Below, in pieces: positions 7,220 through 15,770 of a stretch of DNA of 64,000 nucleotides; position 1 is the stretch's first letter; each line of letters starts with the position of its first letter. The stretch is from NCBI RefSeq assembly GCF_003097235.1, contig NZ_QEQQ01000027.1:1-64000 (forward strand), written 5' to 3'. Origin of the DNA: Pseudomonas sp. CC120222-01a. Lineage in GTDB: Bacteria > Pseudomonadota > Gammaproteobacteria > Pseudomonadales > Pseudomonadaceae. The notes beneath the pieces are model-generated. The model made no database searches. It was not told where the DNA came from and saw only the letters and a program-made list of their open reading frames with translations. Made by a program: the position numbers and the translations under genes.

Positions 7220-8713
7220 ATGTACCGTGATCGTATCCGCTTGTCCTCCCTGCACAGCAAGGTAATGAGTGCGGCTGATGCCGCTGGCCTGATCGAGGAC
7301 GGCATGACCGTCGGCATGAGCGGTTTCACCCGCGCCGGCGAAGCCAAGGCTGTGCCGCATGCCCTGGCCGAACGCGCCAAGCAGTCGCCACTGAAAATCA
7401 GCCTGATGACCGGCGCCAGCCTGGGCAACGACCTCGACAAGCAGCTGACCGAAGCCGGCGTGCTGGCCCGTCGCATGCCGTTCCAGGTCGACAGCACCCT
7501 GCGCAAGGCCATCAACGACGGCCAGGTGATGTTCATCGACCAGCACCTGTCGGAAACCGTCGAGCAACTGCGCAACCAGCAGCTCAAGCTGCCGGATATC
7601 GCGGTCATCGAAGCCGTGGCCATCACCGAGCAGGGCCACATCGTGCCAACCACCTCGGTGGGCAACTCGGCCAGCTTCGCGATCTTCGCCAAACAAGTGA
7701 TCGTCGAGATCAACCTGTCGCACAACGCCAACCTCGAAGGCCTGCACGACATCTATATCCCGACCTATCGCCCAACCCGCACACCGATCCCGCTGGTCAA
7801 GGTCGACGACCGCATCGGCAGCACTGCAATCCCGATCGACCCGGCCAAGATCGTCGGTATCGTCATCAGCGACCAACCGGATTCGCCATCCACCGTGCTG
7901 CCACCGGATGACGAAACCCAGGGCATCGCCGACCACCTGATCAACTTCCTGAAGCAGGAAGTGGAAGCTGGCCGCATGACCAACAAGCTCGGCCCGCTGC
8001 AGGCAGGCATCGGCAGCATCGCCAACGCGGTGATGTGTGGCCTGATCGAGTCGCCGTTCGAAGACCTGACCATGTACTCCGAAGTGCTGCAGGACTCGAC
8101 CTTCGACCTGATCGACGCTGGCAAGCTGAGCTTTGCCTCGGGCAGCTCGATCACCCTGTCGACCCGTCGCAATGCCGACGTGTTCGGCAACCTGGAGCGC
8201 TACAAGGACAAGCTGGTCCTGCGCCCACAGGAAATCTCCAACCACCCCGAAGTGGTCCGCCGCCTGGGCATCATCGGCATCAACACGGCGCTGGAGTTCG
8301 ACATCTACGGTAACGTCAACTCGACCCACGTCTGTGGCACCAAGATGATGAACGGCATCGGCGGTTCGGGTGACTTCGCCCGCAACGCCCACCTGGCGGT
8401 GTTCGTCACCAAGTCGATCGCCAAGGGCGGTGCGATTTCCAGCGTGGTGCCAATGGTCAGCCACGTTGACCATACCGAACACGACGTCGACATCCTGGTC
8501 ACCGAGCAAGGCCTGGCCGACCTGCGTGGCCTGGCACCGCGTGAGCGGGCGCGGACGATCATCGACAACTGTGTGCACCCGGACTACCGCGCAGCGCTGA
8601 ACGATTACTTCGATCGCGCCTGCCAGCGTGGTGGCCACACCCCCCACATCCTGCGTGAAGCACTGAGCTGGCACGAAAACCTGGAAGAAACCGGGCGCAT
8701 GCTCGCCAGCTGA
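7220..8713 (+). CDS. acetyl-CoA hydrolase / succinyl-CoA:acetate CoA-transferase family protein
   Basis: A 497-residue protein of the acetyl-CoA hydrolase/transferase (Cat1/ScpC) family, full length. The N-terminal half has the GMSGFTRAGEAKAVPHAL segment. The C-terminal half contains HVCGTKMMNGIGGSGDFARN, typical of the nucleotide/CoA-binding part of class I CoA-transferases. Such enzymes move CoA between succinate, acetate or propionate, or hydrolyse acetyl-CoA; which reaction applies here cannot be read from the sequence. It is a single gene with an upstream Anr-type box, suggesting a role in acetate handling at low oxygen. Confidence 0.9.
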   Translation: MYRDRIRLSSLHSKVMSAADAAGLIEDGMTVGMSGFTRAGEAKAVPHALAERAKQSPLKISLMTGASLGNDLDKQLTEAGVLARRMPFQVDSTLRKAINDGQVMFIDQHLSETVEQLRNQQLKLPDIAVIEAVAITEQGHIVPTTSVGNSASFAIFAKQVIVEINLSHNANLEGLHDIYIPTYRPTRTPIPLVKVDDRIGSTAIPIDPAKIVGIVISDQPDSPSTVLPPDDETQGIADHLINFLKQEVEAGRMTNKLGPLQAGIGSIANAVMCGLIESPFEDLTMYSEVLQDSTFDLIDAGKLSFASGSSITLSTRRNADVFGNLERYKDKLVLRPQEISNHPEVVRRLGIIGINTALEFDIYGNVNSTHVCGTKMMNGIGGSGDFARNAHLAVFVTKSIAKGGAISSVVPMVSHVDHTEHDVDILVTEQGLADLRGLAPRERARTIIDNCVHPDYRAALNDYFDRACQRGGHTPHILREALSWHENLEETGRMLAS

Positions 8714-9065
8714 TCCAGCTGCCTCAACTGTTTTGGCCCTGTCGTCGCCACGCCGACGACAGGACCACAACAGTCAAACCACCCCGCCTGAACACTTCGC
8801 TCAATTTCCTGATTAAAACTGTACTACTGTACTGCTATTTTCAGGCCTTCCTACCTTTAAAACCTCCAATGCCAAGCCAAAATGCACCACCTCAGTGCAG
8901 ACCGGTACAGTTGCGCCTATTTCGAGTGCAACAGTAGGGTTAAACAGTTAACTGGCCCATCGCATTACTGTTGAACTGTATCTACTGTTATGGACAGCAG
9001 AGGAGGATCATTGGCATCAGTTAAACCACTACCTAATCCCGCCATAAGCGGAAGGATGAAACATC
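8714..9065. other. intergenic region with ACTGT repeat cluster
   Basis: This 352-bp gap holds no gene. It is AT-richer than its surroundings and contains eight copies of ACTGT or its complement ACAGT between 8818 and 8988. The copies starting at 8967, 8975 and 8984, and at 8818 and 8826, are spaced 8-9 bp apart. GGAAGGA ahead of 9066 is the ribosome binding site of the downstream DUF1127 gene. Confidence 0.6.
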
Positions 9066-9281
9066 ATGGAACGTACCCTCAGTTCCGGTCTCGTTTTTGA
9101 AAGCAATGCCCAGCAGTCCCAGGCCTCCCTGCCACTGCGCGCTATCTCCACTCTGCTGCTGTGGCAGCGTCGCATGGCCAGCCGCCGTCAACTGGCTCGC
9201 CTGGATGCCCGCCTGCTGGCCGACGCCGGTATCAGCGAGTCGCAGCGTTACGAAGAGCTGAGCAAGCCGTTCTGGCGCTAA
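9066..9281 (+). CDS. DUF1127 domain protein
   Basis: A 71-residue basic protein whose C-terminal half (about residues 33-68, WQRRMASRRQLARLDARLLADAGIS divided over the domain) matches the short DUF1127/YjiS-like domain, rich in arginine and ending in KPFWR. Small proteins of this family have been linked to stress, phosphate or RNA metabolism in other bacteria; the role here is unknown. It is monocistronic, with a GGAAGGA ribosome binding site and the terminator at 9322-9353. The long repeat-rich promoter region suggests tight regulation. Confidence 0.85.
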   Translation: MERTLSSGLVFESNAQQSQASLPLRAISTLLLWQRRMASRRQLARLDARLLADAGISESQRYEELSKPFWR

Positions 9282-9582
9282 GCTCCGGTTCGCCGGCTTC
9301 GGCCGGCACCGCGAATTCCCCAACCCGTTGCAGGCGACTGCAGCGGGTTTTTTATTGCCCGCAAGGTGCGCCCCAGAGCGGTCCCGCGCAACACCTGTAC
9401 AGCTATGAAGTATTCGAAATTGACCATAACAGTTGCCAGCTTCCGCTCTCATTAACATCCAGAAACAGCACCGCGTGATACGCTTCGCTCAGCAGTCTGG
9501 TAGAACCCGTTGTCCAAACACGTAGCGCGACGAGCTGTGCCAGCGTCCGATAAAGCAGAACCCTATCCAGGAGTCCAAGAAC
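9282..9582. other. intergenic region, DUF1127 gene to DUF2388 cluster
   Basis: Contains the terminator at 9322-9353. The remainder has no gene that I can support. AGGAG at about 9570 is the ribosome binding site for the first DUF2388 gene; no clear promoter boxes are seen. Confidence 0.5.
9322..9353 (+). terminator. intrinsic terminator of the DUF1127 gene
   Basis: A 12-bp stem with one G:T pair (AACCCGTTGCAG with CTGCAGCGGGTT) around a GCGA loop, followed by six T residues. Confidence 0.88.
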
Positions 9583-9900
9583 ATGTCCCGTAAATACCTG
9601 ATTGGTGCCGCCCTGCTGCTCGGCCTGGCCGGCACCGCCCAAGCCAGCAGCTTCGTCGTCACCACCGATGCGGTGGTCCGCGCCTTTGCCGCCTCCACCG
9701 ACGCCACCTCCGACCTGACCTCATCGTTCCGCGATGACAAGATCGTGCAGGCCGCCCGTGATGACGCCGCCAGCTTCGTCGGTACCCAAGGCGCCATTCG
9801 TGGTGCGCGGCTGGAAAGTGCCTTCATGCACATCCGTTCGACCATGCCGCAGCTGCAAGCCAGTGATGCTCAGTTGGCTCAAGCCATCCTCGCGATCTGA
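9583..9900 (+). CDS. exported DUF2388 protein, copy 1
   Basis: A 105-residue protein with a signal peptide (cleavage after AQA, about residue 21). The mature part contains the DUF2388 signature ARDDAASFV...IRGARLE and a C-terminus ending QAILAI. Function is unknown. It is the first of three tandem paralogues upstream of a DUF4105 gene, all on the same strand. The ribosome binding site is CCAGGAG. It retains the STDATSDLTSSFRDDKI segment, which also occurs in copy 3. Confidence 0.85.
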   Translation: MSRKYLIGAALLLGLAGTAQASSFVVTTDAVVRAFAASTDATSDLTSSFRDDKIVQAARDDAASFVGTQGAIRGARLESAFMHIRSTMPQLQASDAQLAQAILAI

Positions 9901-9989
9901 TCAAGGCTATGCAAAGCAGGTGCGTTGGCTAGCGGCCTCGCACCTGGGGTAGCCTTCGCCGTTCACTTCCCCTGCCGTCAAGAAAGCTC

Positions 9990-10283
9990 ATGCGTTATCT
10001 GTTGCCGTTGCTGTTCAGCGCCACTGCCATGGCCAGCGCCCATGCCATGGACACCACCACACAAGGCCTGGTTATCACGGGCTACGTTACCAGCCAGGTC
10101 ACCGCCGCCCCCTTCGACCGCAAACTGGTCAGGCAGGCCCGTGACGACGCTGCGGCATTCGTTGCCAGTGATGGCCTGATCCGCGGTGCACGCCTGGAAG
10201 CAGCACTCGACTCGCTGCGCCACAACTGCGCTCGGCACTCCGTCGGCGACCTTGAACTGGCGGAAGCAATTCTCGTCCAATAA
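9990..10283 (+). CDS. exported DUF2388 protein, copy 2
   Basis: A 97-residue paralogue with a signal peptide (AMASAHA, about residue 18). It keeps ARDDAAAFVASDGLIRGARL and the closing AEAIL motif but lacks the serine/threonine-rich segment found between signal peptide and DUF2388 core in copies 1 and 3. It is also the only copy with a cysteine in the mature chain (HNCARH). The cluster probably arose by tandem duplication. Function unknown. Confidence 0.83.
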   Translation: MRYLLPLLFSATAMASAHAMDTTTQGLVITGYVTSQVTAAPFDRKLVRQARDDAAAFVASDGLIRGARLEAALDSLRHNCARHSVGDLELAEAILVQ

Positions 10284-10319
10284 CTACACCTGACTCCCTG
10301 TATTTTTCGGAGATGCTCC

Positions 10320-10640
10320 ATGCGTAAACCGCTGATTGCCGCTTCCCTCGGCATGCTGCTGCTGGCCGACCTGGCCCATGCACAGACCCTGGTGGCCACC
10401 AGCAACATCATCGTGCGTGCCTTTGGCCGTTCGATCGATTTCACTTCTGACACCACCACGTCGATCCGCGACGCCAAAGTCGTGCGCGAAGCCCATGACG
10501 ACGCTGCCAGCTTTGTCGCCAGCAACGGCGATATCCGTGGCGCGCAGCTCGAAGCGGCATTCAGCACCCTGCGCGAGCGCGTACCTGAAGCGCGCGACGC
10601 CAGCGACCAAGTACTGGCCGAAGCCATCCTCGCGCTGTGA
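10320..10640 (+). CDS. exported DUF2388 protein, copy 3
   Basis: A 106-residue paralogue with a signal peptide ending near LAHAQ (residue 22) and the conserved core AHDDAASFVASNGDIRGAQ, ending EAILAL. Its stop codon overlaps the GTG start of the DUF4105 gene by 4 nt (GTGA), so the two are translationally coupled. This links the DUF2388 family to the large downstream protein. Function unknown. Confidence 0.85.
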   Translation: MRKPLIAASLGMLLLADLAHAQTLVATSNIIVRAFGRSIDFTSDTTTSIRDAKVVREAHDDAASFVASNGDIRGAQLEAAFSTLRERVPEARDASDQVLAEAILAL

Positions 10641-12595
10641 ACCGCGTGCGTGCCTGGCTGTTCGGCTGCGCCCTGACGCTGCTGGGCACGCCCGCCCTGG
10701 CCGACCTGCAGCTAGAGCTGCAGGCGTCAGGCCTCGACCCGCAACAGATTCAAGCCAGCCAGGCCCTGCTCGACGAGGCCATGGCCAAGCTGCCGCCACT
10801 GTTCAAGCAACGGCTGGACCGGCGCGTCACGGTCAGCTGGAGCGACAACATGCCGGCCGATGCCTATGGCCAGGCTTCGCTGGTATCGACCCTCGAACTC
10901 AACCGCCGCCTGCTGCCCAGCCTGACTGACGGCAGTGCCGCCACCGAGCGTACCAACCGCCCCCATGGCACGGTGCGTGAAGAACTGCTGGCCACCGTCC
11001 TGCATGAGCTTACCCATATTTACGATCGTGCTCGCCTGTGGCCCAGCGCCGAACGCTCGCTGATCGCCCGCTGCGCGCGCCAGCAAGGCACGCTGGGCAA
11101 GATCGGCCAGCTGGAAGAATGTCGCGGTCAAGCCGAGCGCCGCTTTACCCTCAGCGACGACCCGCGCCTGCTCGATCTGGCAGGCTGGCCGCAATACGTC
11201 GGCCGCCGTGGCGAACGTGAGCAGCACAACGCCCAGTTCATGCGCAGCCCCGACAGTTACGAGCTGAGCAGCCCCAAGGAATACATCGCGGTCAACATGG
11301 AGTATTTCCTCCTCGACCCGAGCTACGGCTGCCGGCGACCGGCGCTCAACCAGTACCTGCGTGACCACTTCAGCTGGGCGCCACAGCAGAACACCTGCGC
11401 CAAAGGCTTGCCGTTCATCAATGCCGGCAGTGACTTCGCCCGCCAGCCGCTGGGCGAGATCGATCCCGAGCGGGTCTACGAGGTCGACTTCCTGCTGGCT
11501 GAAGCCAACCAGAACCTGGTCAGCCGCTGGGGCCACAGCATGCTGCGCCTGGTGATCTGCAAGCCCGGTCGCCCACGTGGCCCGGATTGCCGCCTGGACC
11601 TCGACCAGAGCCTGGTGCTGTCTTACCGTGCATTCGTCAACGACGTCCAGCTGTCCAGCTGGGACGGCCTGGTCGGCACCTACCCCTCCCGGCTGTTCGT
11701 GCTACCGCTGGGCCAGGTAATCGATGAGTACACCAAGACCGAACTGCGCAGCCTGGCCTCGGTACCGCTCAAGCTCAACCGCGACGAAATCGAGAACCTG
11801 GTGCGCCAAGCCGCCGAGATGCACTGGAGCTACGACGGCAACTACTGGTTCCTGTCCAACAACTGCGCCGTGGAATCGTTGAAGCTGCTGCGCAGCGGCA
11901 CTGCCAACCCACGCCTCAATGACCTCGACAGCATCATGCCCAATGGCTTGCTGGCCGTGCTCAAGGGCAGGGGGCTGGCCGATACCAGCGTGCTCGATGA
12001 CCCACGCGAAGCCCTGCGCCTGGGTTATCGCTTCGACTCCTACCGCGACCGCTACCAGGCCATGTTCGATGTGCTGAGGAAGCAACTGCCGATCAAGCAG
12101 ACTGAGGTCGAGGACTGGCTGGCCCAGGATGCAGAGCAGAGGCGCCCCTGGTTCGATAAAGCCGACCTGCGCACCAGCGCGGCCTTGCTGCTGCTCGAGC
12201 AGGCCAGCCTGCGCCGGCAGTTGTTGCTGGCTCAGGACGAAGTGAAACAGCGATACCTGAACGCAGCCGCGCTGAAGGACGGCAGTATCAACAAGGCTGA
12301 CGAGACCCTCAGGCAGATGCTCGCCAACAGCGGCTTCCTCAGTCGCCCGGCCGAGTTGCTGGATGCCAAGGGCTATGGGCTGCCGCAGCCGGAAGAACGC
12401 AAGCAGCTGGAGCAGGTCAGCGCCGAGCGACAGGCCAAGCTGCTGCGTCTGAGTACCGACCTGGACAAAGAGGTGAGGGCGCTGCTGGAGCCGTCTCGGG
12501 CGAAGGAAATTGCTGCGGTCGAGGCCAATGTGAAGCAGATTGGCGTGCACTTGCGGGCGCTGCACAAGGCGGCTGGCGGCCTGCAATTGCCCTAG
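10637..12595 (+). CDS. exported DUF4105 (Lnb N-terminal-like) protein with zincin-like HELTH motif
   Basis: A 652-residue periplasmic or surface protein with a signal peptide (cleavage about residue 22). The N-terminal third contains HELTH at 123-127, an HExxH zinc-protease-type motif. The middle region (about 285-430) matches DUF4105, the N-terminal periplasmic domain of the Lnb family. It has RWGHSMLR with His300 and SNNCAVE with Cys410, a His/Cys pair reminiscent of papain-fold hydrolases. The C-terminal 200 residues are helical and charged. Starts at GTG overlapping the third DUF2388 gene. Enzymatic activity has not been shown by anything here; two candidate catalytic centres in one chain is notable. 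Confidence 0.85.
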   Translation: MNRVRAWLFGCALTLLGTPALADLQLELQASGLDPQQIQASQALLDEAMAKLPPLFKQRLDRRVTVSWSDNMPADAYGQASLVSTLELNRRLLPSLTDGSAATERTNRPHGTVREELLATVLHELTHIYDRARLWPSAERSLIARCARQQGTLGKIGQLEECRGQAERRFTLSDDPRLLDLAGWPQYVGRRGEREQHNAQFMRSPDSYELSSPKEYIAVNMEYFLLDPSYGCRRPALNQYLRDHFSWAPQQNTCAKGLPFINAGSDFARQPLGEIDPERVYEVDFLLAEANQNLVSRWGHSMLRLVICKPGRPRGPDCRLDLDQSLVLSYRAFVNDVQLSSWDGLVGTYPSRLFVLPLGQVIDEYTKTELRSLASVPLKLNRDEIENLVRQAAEMHWSYDGNYWFLSNNCAVESLKLLRSGTANPRLNDLDSIMPNGLLAVLKGRGLADTSVLDDPREALRLGYRFDSYRDRYQAMFDVLRKQLPIKQTEVEDWLAQDAEQRRPWFDKADLRTSAALLLLEQASLRRQLLLAQDEVKQRYLNAAALKDGSINKADETLRQMLANSGFLSRPAELLDAKGYGLPQPEERKQLEQVSAERQAKLLRLSTDLDKEVRALLEPSRAKEIAAVEANVKQIGVHLRALHKAAGGLQLP

Positions 12596-12614
12596 CGCCG
12601 GCCAACAGATCGTC

Positions 12615-12731
12615 TGTAGGAGCGGCCTTGTGTCGCGAAAGGGCTGCAGAGCAGCCCCGCGATTTCAGCTTTGCTGCAGATATTGCTGGGGCCGCTTTGC
12701 GGCCCTTTCGCGACACAAGGCCGCTCCTACA
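12615..12731. repeat. REP pair, family A
   Basis: Two inverted copies of the element beginning TGTAGGAGCGGCC and containing TGTCGCGAAAGG, separated by a short spacer with its own hairpins. It lies between convergent genes and its right end runs into the GFA gene: the TAG stop of that gene is part of the repeat. Confidence 0.9.
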
Positions 12732-13131
12732 GTTCTTCCTCTGCCTCTCCAGGCAACTCCTCATCCAGATGCATCCAAGGCAATCGGCTTGTGGTCCAGA
12801 TATGCCGCCTGGCCGGCACCCGCTCCGGGTGGTCCAGCGTCGCCACTGTCACATCGATGGTTCCCGGGCTATGTTCGGTCACCAGTGCCACATGCGCCCC
12901 ACATTCCCCGCAGAAATACCGCTTGCAACTGGCCGGTGCCACATAGCACTGAGGCCTTCCTGCCATCCAGCGGAAACCCGAGCGGGGCAGGGTGACCCAG
13001 GTCACCACCAGCCCGCCGCTGACCCGCCGGCAGATCGAACAATGGCAATGGGCGACATCCGTCAGGTCACCCTGCAGCCGATAGCGCAAGGCGCCGCAAT
13101 GGCAGCCACCCTCGGTTACATCCTGCATCAC
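12727..13131 (-). CDS. GFA-family (glutathione-dependent formaldehyde-activating type) zinc protein
   Basis: A 134-residue GFA/CENP-V-like protein. Zinc-binding cysteines are all visible: GGCHCG near residue 10, HCHCSICRR near residue 30 and FCGECGAH near residue 73. Members bind two zinc ions; the namesake catalyses formaldehyde-glutathione condensation, but most paralogues, including this one, have no proven substrate. It is a single gene facing the DUF4105 gene. Its last codons (EEEL) and the stop abut a REP element, so the C-terminus may have been altered by REP insertion. Confidence 0.88.
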   Translation of the reverse strand: MMQDVTEGGCHCGALRYRLQGDLTDVAHCHCSICRRVSGGLVVTWVTLPRSGFRWMAGRPQCYVAPASCKRYFCGECGAHVALVTEHSPGTIDVTVATLDHPERVPARRHIWTTSRLPWMHLDEELPGEAEEEL

Positions 13132-13394
13132 CTACCTCCCGTCGCCGTTTTCCCGGCGAAAGCTGGCTGAAAGCTTGTCCCCCTAGGATAGCCGCCACTA
13201 CCGGCACAAGACCGGTCAGCCAGGGCACCCGGAAATCTCCGCGCCCGGCCCATCAACAACAACAATGGTGATTCTGATGTATTCCTGCGCCCGCCTTCCT
13301 GTAATGCCCCGACCCATGCTCCCCGTGCAGCGCCACACGCGCTGATCCGCCCGAATAGTCATTCCTTTCGCTGCGCCACGCCTGGAGTATTGCC

Positions 13395-14702
13395 ATGCTG
13401 ACCTTCCTCGGCTTTGCCATGGTCATCACCTTCATGTACCTGATCATGACCAAGCGCCTGTCGGCCTTGATCGCGCTGATCCTGGTACCGATCCTGTTCG
13501 CCCTGTTCGGCGGTTTTTCCGCCAAGATCGGCCCGATGATGCTCGAAGGCATCAGCAAGCTCGCGCCTACCGGCGTGATGCTGATGTTCGCCATCCTCTA
13601 TTTCGCCCTGATGATCGACTCCGGTCTGTTCGACCCGGCCGTGCGCAAGATCCTCAAGCTGGTCAAGGGTGACCCACTGAAAGTCTCGGTCGGCACCGCG
13701 GTGCTGGCCCTGGTGGTCTCGCTCGACGGTGACGGCGCCACCACCTACATGATCTGCTGTGCCGCCATGCTGCCGCTGTACAGCCGCCTGGGCATGAGCC
13801 CACGAATCATGGCCGGCCTGATCATCCTCGCCGGCGGGGTGATGAACATGACCCCGTGGGGTGGCCCGACCGCCCGCGCCGCCAGCGCCCTGCACGTAGA
13901 CCCGTCGGACATCTTCGTGCCGATGATTCCGGCCATGGCCTTCGGCGTGCTGGCGATCCTCGCCATCGCCTACCTGTACGGCAAGCGCGAACGTGCCCGC
14001 CTGGGTGAACTGCACCTGCCCACCGATGACATCGACCACAGCGAAATCAGCGTGTCGCAGTTCCCGGATGCCCGCCGCCCCAAGCTGATCTACTTCAACG
14101 GTGCCCTGACCGCCGGCCTGATGGTCGCGCTGATCGCCGGCGTACTGCCGCTGCCGGTACTGTTCATGATCGCTTTCAGCATCGCCATGATCGTCAACTA
14201 CCCCTGCCTGCAACAGCAGAAAGACCGCATCGCCGCCCACGCAGGCAGCGTGCTGGCCGTGACCGGGCTGATCTTCGCCGCCGGCATCTTCACCGGCATC
14301 CTGTCCGGTACCGGCATGGTCGAGGCCATGTCCAAGAGCCTGCTGGCGGTCATCCCTGAAGCATTGGGCCCGTACCTGGCGGTGATCACCGCGATCGTGA
14401 GCATGCCGTTCACCTTCTTCATGTCCAACGATGCCTTCTACTACGGCGTGCTGCCGGTGCTGTCGGAAGCGGCCAGCCATTACGGCATCAGCCCGGTGGA
14501 AATGGCCCGTGCCTCGATCGTCGGGCAGCCGGTTCACCTGCTTAGCCCGCTGGTACCTTCTACCTACCTGCTGGTGGCCCTGGCCGGTATCGAGTTCGGC
14601 GATCACCAGCGCTTCACGCTCAAGTGGGCAGTGCTGGTATGCCTATGCATAATGTTCGCCGCGCTGCTGATGGGCATTTTCCCGCTGTTCAGTAGTCTTT
14701 AA
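13395..14702 (+). CDS. CitMHS family citrate-metal/proton symporter
   Basis: A 435-residue membrane protein of the CitMHS family with about eleven or twelve hydrophobic helices. Conserved stretches include VVSLDGDGATTYMI, MNMTPWGGPTARAASAL, GMVEAMSKSLL and FFMSNDAFYYGVLPVL, which mark the family. These carriers import citrate as a complex with Mg2+ or another divalent metal, with protons. A CTGGAG motif lies 7 nt before the ATG. No citrate-metabolism gene or regulator is adjacent. The metal preference cannot be judged. Confidence 0.93.
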   Translation: MLTFLGFAMVITFMYLIMTKRLSALIALILVPILFALFGGFSAKIGPMMLEGISKLAPTGVMLMFAILYFALMIDSGLFDPAVRKILKLVKGDPLKVSVGTAVLALVVSLDGDGATTYMICCAAMLPLYSRLGMSPRIMAGLIILAGGVMNMTPWGGPTARAASALHVDPSDIFVPMIPAMAFGVLAILAIAYLYGKRERARLGELHLPTDDIDHSEISVSQFPDARRPKLIYFNGALTAGLMVALIAGVLPLPVLFMIAFSIAMIVNYPCLQQQKDRIAAHAGSVLAVTGLIFAAGIFTGILSGTGMVEAMSKSLLAVIPEALGPYLAVITAIVSMPFTFFMSNDAFYYGVLPVLSEAASHYGISPVEMARASIVGQPVHLLSPLVPSTYLLVALAGIEFGDHQRFTLKWAVLVCLCIMFAALLMGIFPLFSSL

Positions 14703-14721
14703 TTAACACGCATCACCCAAC

Positions 14722-14748
14722 GCGATGCGCCCCTGAGGGGGTGCATCG
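14722..14748 (+). other. long GC-rich hairpin in the terC leader
   Basis: GCGATGC pairs with GCATCGC and the inner GCCCC with GGGGG around a TGA loop, giving an almost continuous 12-bp stem. It lies between citMHS and terC without a strong T tract. It may be a weak terminator of citMHS, or a leader structure controlling terC; TerC genes in other bacteria often have structured leaders, but this does not resemble the yybP-ykoY riboswitch. Confidence 0.5.
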
Positions 14749-14772
14749 CCATTATCGTTTGAAGGAATACAC

Positions 14773-15543
14773 ATGGAATGGCTGACCAGCCCGGAAATCT
14801 GGGTTGCCTTTTTTACCCTCACAGCGCTTGAGATCGTCCTCGGGATCGACAACATCATCATGATCTCGATCCTGGTCAGCCGCATGCCCAAGCACATGCA
14901 GCCACGTACCCGGATTTTCGGTCTGGCCCTGGCCATGGTCACCCGCATCATGCTGCTGCTGTCGATCACCTGGGTCATGCGCCTGACCGCCGACCTGTTC
15001 GTGGTATTCGGCCAGGGTATCTCCGGTCGTGACCTGATCCTGTTCTGCGGCGGCCTGTTCCTGCTGTGGAAAAGCTCGCAAGAGATCTACCACGGCCTGG
15101 AAGGCGAGGAAGAGAGCGCTGACGAGCCCAAGGGTGCCGGAGGCAAGTTCCTCTACACCATCATCCAGATCGCCATCATCGACATCGTGTTCTCGCTGGA
15201 CTCGGTGATCACTGCCGTCGGCATGGTCTCGCACGTGCCGGTGATGATTGCCGCCATCGTCGTCGCAGTGCTGGTGATGATGGCCTGCGCCGGTGCCATC
15301 AGCGACTTCATCGATAAACACCCATCGCTGAAGATGCTTGCGCTTTCCTTCCTGATCGTCGTCGGTACCGTGCTGATCGCCGAATCTTTCGACGTGCACG
15401 TGCCGAAGGGCTACGTCTACTTCGCCATGGCCTTCTCGCTGGCCGTGGAGGCGATCAACATCCGCATGCGCACCGCCATGGCGCGCAAGCAGGGCAAGGA
15501 GCACGACCCGGTGAAACTGCGCAAGGACATTCCAGGTCAGTAA
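14773..15543 (+). CDS. TerC family integral membrane protein
   Basis: A 256-residue TerC protein with seven or eight predicted membrane helices. The acidic intramembrane motifs EIVLGIDNIIMIS (near residue 20) and DIVFSLDSVITAVGM (near residue 138) are intact; these aspartates are thought to coordinate metal ions. TerC relatives (Alx, YkoY) export manganese or assist metallation of exported proteins. A GAAGGAA ribosome binding site precedes the ATG. It is followed by a strong bidirectional terminator, so it is expressed separately from its right neighbour. Confidence 0.93.
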   Translation: MEWLTSPEIWVAFFTLTALEIVLGIDNIIMISILVSRMPKHMQPRTRIFGLALAMVTRIMLLLSITWVMRLTADLFVVFGQGISGRDLILFCGGLFLLWKSSQEIYHGLEGEEESADEPKGAGGKFLYTIIQIAIIDIVFSLDSVITAVGMVSHVPVMIAAIVVAVLVMMACAGAISDFIDKHPSLKMLALSFLIVVGTVLIAESFDVHVPKGYVYFAMAFSLAVEAINIRMRTAMARKQGKEHDPVKLRKDIPGQ

Positions 15544-15558
15544 GATCAGGACGCGCAG

Positions 15559-15584
15559 AAAAAGGGCCCTTCGGGGCCCTTTTT
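15559..15584. terminator. bidirectional intrinsic terminator after terC
   Basis: An 11-bp stem (AAAAAGGGCCC with GGGCCCTTTTT) around a TTCG tetraloop, with runs of A and T on both sides. Confidence 0.92.
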
Positions 15585-15770
15585 CATGTACCGGTTTTCA
15601 TGACACAAATATTTCAAATGCTTGCAGAGCGTGCCAAGCTGGCGCGAGGTCCGCAAAACAACTAAAGCTTGAGTAAGCACTGGATCAAAACACCCACCCC
15701 CGGGCCAGGCTTACGGCTTCACCCATTTTGGCTCCGCCACTGGAGCCCGATAACAAAGGGGGGCTCGACC

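Noticed and set aside
12615..12731. Repeated palindromic elements considered as a CRISPR array or transposon end
   Set aside because: Only inverted pairs, no regular spacer-repeat array, and sequence matches REP elements scattered singly through the window.
14722..14748. yybP-ykoY manganese riboswitch before terC
   Set aside because: Only a single hairpin; the conserved loop sequences of that riboswitch are absent.
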